This document shows positions 1 through 5,760 of a stretch of DNA of 7,046 bases, piece by piece; position 1 is the first letter of the stretch; each line of letters opens with the position of its first letter. The notes under the pieces are model-generated. The model was not told the DNA's origin. It was given only the letters and a program-made list of their open reading frames with translations, and ran no database searches. The stretch comes from Clostridia bacterium. Lineage in GTDB: Bacteria; Bacillota; Clostridia; Christensenellales; Borkfalkiaceae. The stretch covers positions 1 through 7,046 of the forward strand of contig JAIDFD010000171.1 of the NCBI GenBank assembly GCA_029054485.1, written 5' to 3'. A program made the translations under genes and the position numbers.

Positions 1-134
1 TAACCACCACGACCACGGTCGATACGACCAACGGCAAGGAAGGTAAGACTAAGCGCAAGGGCGAAAAAATACAGCGTTCCGAGCGCGACGGTTTCAGCGA
101 CTTAGACGGATTTTACGAGAGCTATGAAGAATAA
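1..134 (+). CDS. C-terminal tail of an unidentified protein, start outside window
   Basis: The frame with codons beginning at position 3 is open from the window edge and ends at TAA 132-134, giving 43 visible residues. The tail is hydrophilic. It opens with a run of five threonines, continues with a Lys/Arg-rich stretch and ends acidic (…FYESYEE). It shows no fold, membrane segment or family motif, and looks like a disordered C-terminal extension. A strong intrinsic terminator begins three bases after the stop, so this gene is the last of its transcription unit and is separate from the trpS operon. I do not recognise the protein. The coding call rests on the open frame, the codon composition similar to the neighbouring genes, and the terminator position. 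Confidence 0.6.
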   Translation, partial: TTTTTVDTTNGKEGKTKRKGEKIQRSERDGFSDLDGFYESYEE

Positions 135-136
135 TT

Positions 137-170
137 AAAGCCCGCGCGGCGTACGCCGCGCGGGCTTTTT
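137..170 (+). terminator. Strong intrinsic terminator
   Basis: Bases 137-168 are a perfect palindrome centred on GTAC (151-154). RNA from here would fold into a very GC-rich stem of about 14 bp, closed by AAA/TTT pairs, with a four-base loop. The + strand continues with TTTTT (166-170), so termination is efficient in the + direction. The bases upstream are AT-rich (ATAATTAAAG), so weak function in the other direction is possible. It ends the transcript of the gene stopping at 134. Confidence 0.95.
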
Positions 171-277
171 AACGCGCAAGACAAATAACATGCGGCGATT
201 AAGCTTTAGGCTTATGACAGACAGGTGTAAATTTCGGTTAAGTTTGGTGATTATAACTCAATCGACAAAAAAACACT

Positions 278-305
278 TTGCTTTTCTTTAATTTTATGCT
301 ATGAT
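278..305 (+). promoter_or_regulatory. Sigma-A-type promoter with extended -10, upstream of trpS
   Basis: A TTGCTT -35 element lies at 278-283 and a TATGAT -10 at 300-305, with a 16-base spacer. TG at 297-298 followed by one base makes this an extended -10. Transcription would start near 311-313, leaving a leader of only about 18 bases before the trpS ATG at 330. The only Shine-Dalgarno-like bases are GGAG at 312-315, 14 bases before the ATG, which is longer than usual. I see no T-box consensus (AGGGTGGNACCGCG type) or other riboswitch in 171-329, so trpS here does not appear to be under tRNA-dependent antitermination. The promoter is predicted from sequence only. Confidence 0.6.
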
Positions 306-329
306 TTACACGGAGTAAATTAGTAAAAT

Positions 330-1331
330 ATGGAAGAAAGCAAAAAAACGCTGTACTCGGCAGTTCAGCCGACAAACAGCTTAACTATCGGCAACTATAT
401 AGGCGCCATAAAAAACTGGGTTAACCTGCAAAACGATTACGACTGCTTTTACGCGATAGCGAATATGCACGCGATTACAGTCAGGCAAAACCCCGCCGAG
501 CTGAGACGCAACACGCTTGCTCTTCTCGCGCTGTATATCGCCTGCGGGGTAGACCCCGAAAAATGCACGCTCTATCTGCAATCCCACGTTCCCGCGCACG
601 CGGAGCTGTGCTGGGTACTCAATTCCTATACCTATGTAGGCGAAATGGAAAGAATGACCCAATTCAAGGATAAGAGCTTAAAACACGCCGATAATATAAA
701 TATGGGTCTTATGGACTATCCCGTGCTTATGGCGGCGGATATTCTTTTGTATCAGGCGGACGTTGTGCCCGTGGGACTTGACCAAAGACAGCACCTTGAA
801 ATCGCCCGCGATATAGCGCAGAGGTTCAACAACGCTTACACGCCTACTTTCACCGTGCCCGAGGGCATATATATGAAGGTCGGCGCGAAGATTAACGACC
901 TTTTGGACCCTGCAAAAAAAATGTCCAAATCCTCGGAAAATATCAACGGCTCGATTTTTCTGTCCGATGACAGGGACACCGTTATGCGCAAATTCAAGCG
1001 CGCGGTAACCGACAGCGATACCCGCGTTAAGTACGACCCCGAAAACAAAGCGGGGGTAAGCAACCTCTTGACGATTTATTCCGTATTCACGGGCAAAAGT
1101 TTTGAGCAAGCCGAAAAGGATTTTGAAAATTCGGGCTACGGCGAGTTTAAGACGGCGGTCGGAGAAGCGGTTGCGGATAAGCTTGCACCTATCCAGAGCG
1201 AACAGGCAAAACTGCTGGCTGACAAGGCGTACCTCGACGGGGTGTTGAAATCGGGAGCGGAACGCGCGGCGTACACCGCAAACAAGACTCTTGCAAAAGT
1301 CTACAAAAAAATAGGATTTTATCAGATATAA
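330..1331 (+). CDS. trpS: Tryptophanyl-tRNA synthetase
   Basis: This cytoplasmic class Ic aminoacyl-tRNA synthetase activates tryptophan with ATP and charges tRNA-Trp. At 333 residues it has the usual length for a bacterial TrpRS. The HIGH-type signature appears as TIGN at residues 19-22, within the family's usual QP(S/T)…TIGNYIGA context. GEMERMTQFKDK (104-115) is a TrpRS hallmark. MAADILLYQADVVPVGLDQRQ (from residue 134) carries the tryptophan-binding Asp137 by analogy with the Bacillus enzyme, and the ATP-binding KMSKS loop is at 197-201. The ATG at 330 is the only start that keeps the normal N-terminus ahead of the Rossmann fold. The gene is the first of a co-directional cluster: its stop codon shares a base with the next start. 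No key residue is missing, and I see nothing unusual in the protein. Confidence 0.98.
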   Translation: MEESKKTLYSAVQPTNSLTIGNYIGAIKNWVNLQNDYDCFYAIANMHAITVRQNPAELRRNTLALLALYIACGVDPEKCTLYLQSHVPAHAELCWVLNSYTYVGEMERMTQFKDKSLKHADNINMGLMDYPVLMAADILLYQADVVPVGLDQRQHLEIARDIAQRFNNAYTPTFTVPEGIYMKVGAKINDLLDPAKKMSKSSENINGSIFLSDDRDTVMRKFKRAVTDSDTRVKYDPENKAGVSNLLTIYSVFTGKSFEQAEKDFENSGYGEFKTAVGEAVADKLAPIQSEQAKLLADKAYLDGVLKSGAERAAYTANKTLAKVYKKIGFYQI

Positions 1332-2209
1332 TGTTTGGGTATGTAACCCCCGACAGACCTTATCTTTTTATCAAGGACGAAACTTTATACAAAGCGCTGT
1401 ACTGCGGACTGTGCAAAAGCATAGGCGCGGGTTGCGGACAGCGTGCGCGTTCGGCTTTGACTTACGATATGGCATTTATGTCGGCGCTTATTCATAATAT
1501 TAAACACGAGGACGTAACCGTGAAAAAATCGCGGTGCGTACTGCATATTTTCAAACGCAGACCTATCGCCGCGGTCGATGATACAACGGTTATGCTGGGC
1601 TGTATAAACACCGCGCTCGCGTACTACAAGCTGTGCGATGATAAAGCGGACGGCGATAAAAAGGGTATTTTCAGACACTACTTCAAAAAGGGCTTCAAGC
1701 GCGCGAAAAAGCGTCACCCCGAAGCTGTTGAAATCATAAGGAGCCAACTTGAAAAGCAAGCCGCATTGGAGCGGGCGGGCTGTTCGATAATAGACGAGGC
1801 GTGCGAACCTACCGCGCAGATGATGAAAAAGCTTTCCTCTTACGCGCTTGGCGGCTACTCCACCGAGGACACCGAATGGCTTTTTTACGATTTGGGCAAG
1901 TGGGTGTACCTCGCGGACGCTTTGGACGACTACGACAAGGACGTTAAAAAAGGCAGGTACAACGTACTGCACAACGCCTTTAAAAAGGACTGCAAGGCAG
2001 ACGCATTAAAGGAAAACGCGGAAGAAATTACCTATATTTTCGACTCGCTTTTTGCGGATATGCGCATACGTCTTGCAAATATTAAATTCAGATACAATCA
2101 CGATTTAACCGACAATATAATTCTTCGCGGCATACCGTTAAAGACGAGAGAACTGCTTAGCGGCGGCTGCGGCAAAAAAAGGTGTAAAAATGAACAGACA
2201 AAATCTTGA
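1331..2209 (+). CDS. DUF5685-family protein of unknown function
   Basis: This 292-residue soluble, mostly helical protein opens with MFGYVTPDRPYL…LYKALYCGLCKSIG, the signature start of the DUF5685 family of Firmicutes. The function of the family is unknown to me. Visible features are a CGLC pair at residues 25-28, further cysteines at 35, 69, 91, 102, 151, 158, 221, 280 and 285, and two Asp-rich helices: CDDKADGD near 102-109 and LADALDDYDKD at 194-204, followed by KKGRYN. The second segment resembles the Asp-rich motif followed by GR in squalene/phytoene synthases, which suggests an all-alpha isoprenoid-synthase-like fold. That is inference only. The ATG at 1331 overlaps the trpS stop by one base, and AGGA at 1313-1316 is a distant ribosome site, so translation is probably coupled. 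Its last 20 bases overlap the next gene, a J-like/TPR protein. I associate this gene pairing with Clostridia, which would suggest a shared role. Confidence 0.85.
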   Translation: MFGYVTPDRPYLFIKDETLYKALYCGLCKSIGAGCGQRARSALTYDMAFMSALIHNIKHEDVTVKKSRCVLHIFKRRPIAAVDDTTVMLGCINTALAYYKLCDDKADGDKKGIFRHYFKKGFKRAKKRHPEAVEIIRSQLEKQAALERAGCSIIDEACEPTAQMMKKLSSYALGGYSTEDTEWLFYDLGKWVYLADALDDYDKDVKKGRYNVLHNAFKKDCKADALKENAEEITYIFDSLFADMRIRLANIKFRYNHDLTDNIILRGIPLKTRELLSGGCGKKRCKNEQTKS

Positions 2210-2807
2210 AATTTTGGGGCTTTCGGAAAGCGCGACGAAGGAAGAGATTACCGCCTCGTACGAAACGTTGAGGGCGAAATATCTCGAAGAGCGTTTTATG
2301 GACGGCGAAATCGGCAACAACGCCGCAAAAATGCTGACCAAAATCGACGTTGCTTATAACGAGCTTATAAACGAACTGAGCGAAACCGCCTCGGAATTCG
2401 ACGCGGACAGCGCATATACGAAAGTCGAAGAGACAATAAAGAGCGGCGATTTAGACCAAGCCCAGCGCGATCTGGACTCGTTCAACGAGCGCGGCGCGCA
2501 GTGGCACTATTTGCAGAGCGTAATTTTTTACCGCAAAAACTGGATGAACGAGAGCAAGAAACAGCTCGAAATCGCCCTGCAACTCGAACCCGACAACGAG
2601 AAATATAAGGACTCGTATAAAAAACTCAACGAAAAATTGAGCTACGATGCAAACCGCTCCAATGCGGGCAATCAGACCGTTTATCAGGGGCAGAACGTCG
2701 AAGGTAGTCCGGACGACCAGATGGGCGGAAATTTCTGCGCATCGTGTATTCAGTGCTGTTATCTGAATATGTGCTTAAACTGCCTCTGCAACGGCTGTTG
2801 CCGTTAA
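2190..2807 (+). CDS. Degenerate J-like domain + TPR protein with Cys-rich C-terminus
   Basis: The protein has 205 residues. Residues 4-62 follow the helix pattern of a DnaJ J domain (NLEILGL, then TKEEITASYETLRAKY, then AAKMLTKIDVAYNEL). However, the HPD tripeptide needed to stimulate Hsp70 is absent: YLEERF stands where YHPDK is expected. Residues about 75-148 form helix pairs typical of TPR repeats, including QLEIALQLEPDNEKYK. After a polar linker, the last 23 residues (183-205) hold nine cysteines, at 183, 186, 189, 190, 195, 198, 200, 203 and 204. This could be a metal or Fe-S site, or a membrane-associating tail. The start at 2190 has a good ribosome site (AAAGGTG, 2178-2184) and overlaps the DUF5685 gene by 20 bases, pointing to coupled synthesis. 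A scaffold or chaperone-like partner of DUF5685 is plausible but unproven. Confidence 0.85.
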   Translation: MNRQNLEILGLSESATKEEITASYETLRAKYLEERFMDGEIGNNAAKMLTKIDVAYNELINELSETASEFDADSAYTKVEETIKSGDLDQAQRDLDSFNERGAQWHYLQSVIFYRKNWMNESKKQLEIALQLEPDNEKYKDSYKKLNEKLSYDANRSNAGNQTVYQGQNVEGSPDDQMGGNFCASCIQCCYLNMCLNCLCNGCCR

Positions 2808-2811
2808 AAAA

Positions 2812-3366
2812 ATGGGCAAGCGCAACTATTCCCGCACATTCGAAATCGCGCTGTCCGCTATATCCTGCGCGGTTGCGGCGGGCGCGCTGGCAATGGGGCT
2901 TATTTCAGGCTGGCTTGTCGGCACGGGCTACGTTGTAGCGGTTATCGCTTTAATGGTGCCCCTTTCAAAACAGTTTTTTTGGGGCGACTTCATTGCCTAT
3001 CTGGGCACGGTGATTTTAGCAGTTGTTTTGGGCGGCGTAGTAAAGTTTTGGGATTTGGTTCCCTTTGCTATGTTTTTCGGTTTGCACCCGCTTGTAAACT
3101 GTCTGCAAATCCGCTTTAAAATAAACAGGTGGATTGCGTTTGCGGTAAAGGCGGTCTGGTTTGACTGCACTCTGATTGCCGCGTATTTTTTAATTTACGT
3201 TTTAGGCGGAATAACCCTGCCCGAACAGTTGCAGGCGCTTATAGACGGTTGGCGGCTGTACGTCATAATTTTCACCGTCGGCACGGCGCTGTTTTTGCTT
3301 TATGACTACCTGATTTTCAAGCTTCAGATCGGTGTAAACAGACTGGTATACAGAATAAAAAAATGA
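2812..3366 (+). CDS. Six-helix integral membrane protein of unknown function
   Basis: The protein has 184 residues and is strongly hydrophobic. Probable membrane helices lie near residues 11-33, 36-52, 60-78, 80-100, 109-131 and 148-168. Basic ends (MGKR… and …RIKK) place both termini in the cytoplasm under the positive-inside rule. Size and topology resemble the substrate-binding S components of ECF vitamin transporters, and AISCA at 16-20 fits the AxxxA contact pattern of those proteins. Without a recognisable substrate motif this stays a weak inference. The ATG follows the previous stop by four bases with no clear Shine-Dalgarno, so it probably depends on translation of the upstream gene. 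It sits between two paralogous TPR/Cys-tail genes, which suggests those soluble proteins act at the membrane with it. Confidence 0.8.
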   Translation: MGKRNYSRTFEIALSAISCAVAAGALAMGLISGWLVGTGYVVAVIALMVPLSKQFFWGDFIAYLGTVILAVVLGGVVKFWDLVPFAMFFGLHPLVNCLQIRFKINRWIAFAVKAVWFDCTLIAAYFLIYVLGGITLPEQLQALIDGWRLYVIIFTVGTALFLLYDYLIFKLQIGVNRLVYRIKK

Positions 3367-3381
3367 TGCAGGATAAAAAAG

Positions 3382-3738
3382 ATGACTGACGAAGAAAATC
3401 TTGACCGCGCGGAAAAAGAACTTGCCGAAGGGTATCACGATTATGCGCAAGCGATTATAAACCTTGTTTCCGCAAAGAGCGCGAGGAAGTGTTATATCCA
3501 AAGCGAAATATATGCACGCAAACAATGGTACAACGAACAGCGCAAGCAGCTTAAAGCGGCGGTAAAGTTAGAGCCTGAAAATGAAACATATAAAACAAAA
3601 TTAGCCGAATTGAACGGACTTAAAACGCAAGGTAAATCCAAAAAGCAAAAAACGAAAAAGCAAATGGGTAACGGACTTAACGAAGAAGACAAAGCTTTTT
3701 TGGAAGTTTGCTGTTTCATGTGTACATTGTGTCATTGA
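3382..3738 (+). CDS. Short TPR protein with Cys cluster at its C-terminus, paralogue of the 2190-2807 protein
   Basis: The protein has 118 residues. Residues 9-79 align without gaps to residues 78-148 of the J-like/TPR protein two genes upstream. Over residues 37-79 I count 22 identities in 43, including the shared RKxWxNE, KQL and LEPxN motifs. The J-like domain is missing, so this is a shortened duplicate. A Lys-rich linker (about 81-95) leads to a final CCFMCTLCH (110-118), a smaller version of the other protein's Cys tail. The start has AGG at 3370-3372, nine bases upstream. The stop is TGA; three more codons (Ser-Cys-Lys) and a TAA follow in frame four bases before rlmD, so the TGA may have replaced a Cys codon. 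Function is unknown. Tail and context suggest the same process as its paralogue. Confidence 0.75.
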   Translation: MTDEENLDRAEKELAEGYHDYAQAIINLVSAKSARKCYIQSEIYARKQWYNEQRKQLKAAVKLEPENETYKTKLAELNGLKTQGKSKKQKTKKQMGNGLNEEDKAFLEVCCFMCTLCH

Positions 3739-3754
3739 AGCTGTAAATAAAATT

Positions 3755-5140
3755 ATGATACGGAAAAACGAAGAATACATAGGAACCGTCGAAGGGCTCG
3801 GCTCGGACGGCGAGGGAATAATAAAAATCGAAGGTGCGGCGGTGTTCGTGCCTTTTTGTCTTACGGGCGAAGAGGTAAAATTCAAAATCCTCAAAGCCAA
3901 GGGCAATATCGCCTACGGTAAGCTGATTGAGGTTTTAAAACCTTCGCCCGAAAGGGTAAAGCCGCGCTGTCCGGTTTTCGGCAAGTGCGGCGGGTGCGAT
4001 TTACAGCACGCAAGCTACTCGGCGCAGCTTGAATTTAAGCGCGGAATCGTTAAGAACTGTCTTTTGAAAATCGGCGGGATCTCTGCCGAAGTTAATCCCG
4101 TAGAGCCTTGCGAAAAACAGTACGGCTACAGGAACAAAATTTCACTTCCAATAGGCGAAGAGGGCGCGGGACTGTACGCGCGCCACAGCCACAGGATTGT
4201 GCCAGCCGAAAGCTGTGCTATCCAAAAGGATTGGGCAACGGAAGTTATTTCGGCTGTGAACGGTTTTGTAAAAGAGAGCAAGGACAAAAAGCATTTGCGG
4301 CATCTGGTCGTGCGCGAGGTGCAGGGCAAGTTCATTTTTGCGCTGGTTGCGGCAAAGGAAGTCGATGCAAAACCGCTTATAAAACGGCTGGATAAATGCT
4401 TTGAAGAGTTTACTTTTCTTATTAATATAAACGATGGCGAAACCAACGTAATTTTCGGTAAAAGCTGGCGCGTTCTGCGCGGAAGCGGGTTTTTCAAGGC
4501 GGAAGAGTTTGGTATAACCTACACCGCGGGCGCGAACACATTTTTGCAGGTGAACGATGGCGTGCGCACAAAACTTTACGCAAAAGTTTTGGAAGAGGCG
4601 GGCGGCGATGTTGCAATCGATTTGTACAGCGGCGGCGGGCTGCTGACGGCTATGCTTGCTAAAAAGTGCAAAAAGGCATACGGTATTGAGATTGTCGAAG
4701 AAGCTTCGCACTGCGCGGACGAGCTGAAAAAAGAAAACGGCTTGGACGGCAAAATGATTAATATCTGCGGCAAGGTTGAAGACGAAATCGAAAAAGTTAT
4801 TGCCGCTACACGCGGTGAAAATCGTGTTATCGTCTGCGACCCGCCGAGAAAGGGAATGGAGCGGAGCGCGGTCCGCGCGATAATAAACTCGGGCGCGGAA
4901 AAGGTGATACTAATTTCCTGCAACCCCGCGACTCTTGCCCGCGATTTGGGACTTTTGACTGGTACGCTGACCGAAACGGGCGGCGAGCTTGTAAAGAGCG
5001 GTACAAACGGCGTTTACGAAATTGTAAGCATAACGCCCTACGATATGTTCCCCCAGACAAAGCACGTTGAGACATTGGTTGTTCTTTCCCAAAAACCGTC
5101 CTCGTACTCACCCGACCCCAAAAATGGTCGGGGCGATTAA
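3755..5140 (+). CDS. rlmD: 23S rRNA (uracil-C5)-methyltransferase, RlmD/RlmCD (RumA) type
   Basis: This SAM-dependent enzyme makes 5-methyluridine in 23S rRNA. In Bacillus one homologue, RlmCD, modifies both U747 and U1939, so the exact target here is uncertain. A TRAM RNA-binding domain covers residues 1 to about 60. Cys72, Cys78, Cys81 and Cys154 (CX5CX2C…C) would bind a [4Fe-4S] cluster. The Rossmann methyltransferase domain has DLYSGGG (289-295) for SAM, with Ser where many members have Cys. DPPRKG is at 362-367, SCNPATLARDL holds the nucleophilic Cys389, and HVETLVVL (437-444) carries the likely base Glu438. The length of 461 is normal except for a 14-residue tail after LSQK, encoded across a hairpin at the composition boundary. 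No strong ribosome site precedes the ATG, 16 bases after the previous stop. It is the last gene of the trpS cluster. Confidence 0.95.
   Translation: MIRKNEEYIGTVEGLGSDGEGIIKIEGAAVFVPFCLTGEEVKFKILKAKGNIAYGKLIEVLKPSPERVKPRCPVFGKCGGCDLQHASYSAQLEFKRGIVKNCLLKIGGISAEVNPVEPCEKQYGYRNKISLPIGEEGAGLYARHSHRIVPAESCAIQKDWATEVISAVNGFVKESKDKKHLRHLVVREVQGKFIFALVAAKEVDAKPLIKRLDKCFEEFTFLININDGETNVIFGKSWRVLRGSGFFKAEEFGITYTAGANTFLQVNDGVRTKLYAKVLEEAGGDVAIDLYSGGGLLTAMLAKKCKKAYGIEIVEEASHCADELKKENGLDGKMINICGKVEDEIEKVIAATRGENRVIVCDPPRKGMERSAVRAIINSGAEKVILISCNPATLARDLGLLTGTLTETGGELVKSGTNGVYEIVSITPYDMFPQTKHVETLVVLSQKPSSYSPDPKNGRGD
5111..5132 (+). other. Hairpin in the last codons of rlmD, terminator-like but without a T-run
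   Basis: CCCGACC (5111-5117) pairs with GGTCGGG (5126-5132) around an eight-base loop. Intrinsic terminators have a T-run directly after the stem; here GCGATTAAAG follows. The structure lies inside the non-conserved C-terminal tail of rlmD and within 10-30 bases of the change to AT-rich DNA. I read it as a possible remnant of the original rlmD terminator whose T-run and surroundings were replaced. It may also be chance. Confidence 0.45.
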
Positions 5141-5165
5141 AGAAACATTAAAGCATTTTAAATAG

Positions 5166-5456
5166 TATAGGTTAGATTTTGAAAAGATATTTTTAAACAA
5201 GTAGCAACAAGATTATAAGAGAGTACATCAACAATTTGAAATGTTTGGAAAGTTGCAAAAATGTTGCATTACGGATTTCCCTAAAAACCTAAGCTACATT
5301 AATCTTCAAAATTTTTCCGCTTTAAATGATTATTTTGAAAATAAAATATTAATAATTTATATTACTCTATAAATCTGATTAAACTGTTCATTGATATATA
5401 AATTTGTTCTTAGCGTAAAAGCATATCTAAATAGAAACAAGAGAAAATCGAAATAT
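5166..5456 (+). pseudogene. Possible decayed coding sequence in the AT-rich gap (speculative)
   Basis: The 401 bases between rlmD and the convergent cassette contain no intact gene or RNA gene that I can recognise. In the + strand frame with codons starting at multiples of three, 5166-5456 shows only three stops (5202, 5370, 5376), fewer than expected at this base composition. The 55-codon stretch 5205-5369 translates to ordinary-looking protein sequence, such as QQDYKRVHQQFEMFGKLQKC and a later LNDYFENK. The only ATG in it (5241) has no ribosome site. A second frame (5435-5542, 36 codons, …SYKHYFNDIDININKALIEF…) overlaps its end. Together they could be remains of one gene broken by stops and a frameshift. 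I cannot name the family, and chance remains possible. Confidence 0.25.
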
Positions 5457-5511
5457 TAGTTCCAAATTCATATAAACATTACTTCAACGATATAGATATT
5501 AATATAAATAA

Positions 5512-5539
5512 AGCCTTGATAGAATTTGCTATCAAGGCT
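5512..5539 (-). terminator. Intrinsic terminator of the minus-strand cassette, probably bidirectional
   Basis: AGCCTTGATAG (5512-5522) and CTATCAAGGCT (5529-5539) form a perfect 11-bp stem with a six-base loop. On the - strand the stem is followed by TTTATTTATATT, a reasonable U-rich tail. On the + strand it is followed by ATTTAAG, which is weaker. The - strand stem begins two bases after the TAA at 5544-5542, the second stop of the interrupted gene, which marks that codon as the original end of the gene. Confidence 0.85.
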
Positions 5540-5541
5540 AT

Positions 5542-5760
5542 TTAAGTATTAAAAAAATCAGGTAAGGTTTTTAGAAAGCAATTATTAATTAATCTGATAT
5601 TATTGTCGCTTCGGGTTCTTGCAATAATGTAATCTTTGTACTTTTGTTTATGTTCTTGCGTAAACGATAGAAATAGGTTTCTAATTTCAGTTAATGTATA
5701 GCTAATAAAATTTGTATTTCTTTTTTTAAAAGTAAAAGAAACGGCCTTATCTATTTTATC
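5542..5760 (-). pseudogene. Detached C-terminal part of the interrupted gene (72 codons after an in-frame TAA)
   Basis: Reading on in the same frame past the TAA at 5763-5761, the - strand stays open for 72 codons (5760-5545) and stops at TAA 5544-5542. The translation looks like real protein: DKIDKAVSFTFKKRNTNFIS, then a helical stretch with TQEHKQKYKDYIIARTR and an end of …LPDFFNT. None of the 72 codons is ATG, GTG, TTG or CTG, so it cannot be an independent gene with a usual start. The terminator hairpin begins two bases after its stop. The simplest reading is the original C-terminus of the gene at 6093-5761, cut off by a nonsense mutation. Readthrough or a sequencing error would explain it equally well. 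The joined product would be about 183 residues. Confidence 0.75.

Noticed and set aside
1385..1972. A 195-codon open frame on the minus strand
   Set aside because: It lies wholly antisense to the DUF5685 gene, and its translation has no family features. It exists because GC-biased codons on the + strand leave the opposite frame free of stops.
3736..3760. Selenocysteine insertion at TGA 3736-3738
   Set aside because: No stable hairpin with the expected spacing directly downstream of the TGA is visible, and the rlmD start is only 16 bases away. A mutated Cys codon or ordinary stop is simpler.
4142..4711. A 189-codon minus-strand frame (and others at 4126-4497 and 4576-4923)
   Set aside because: All are antisense to rlmD, whose motifs are complete and unambiguous, so these are shadow frames.
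5241..5372. A 43-codon small gene starting at ATG 5241
   Set aside because: There is no ribosome site, and the protein-like reading extends upstream of the ATG in the same frame, which fits a decayed larger gene better than a small intact one.
5150..5435. Imperfect direct repeat (AAAGCATTTTAAATAG near 5150 and AAAGCATATCTAAATAG near 5419) as island attachment sites
   Set aside because: The copies are short, AT-rich and imperfect, and both lie inside the gap and do not flank the cassette. Chance is likely.
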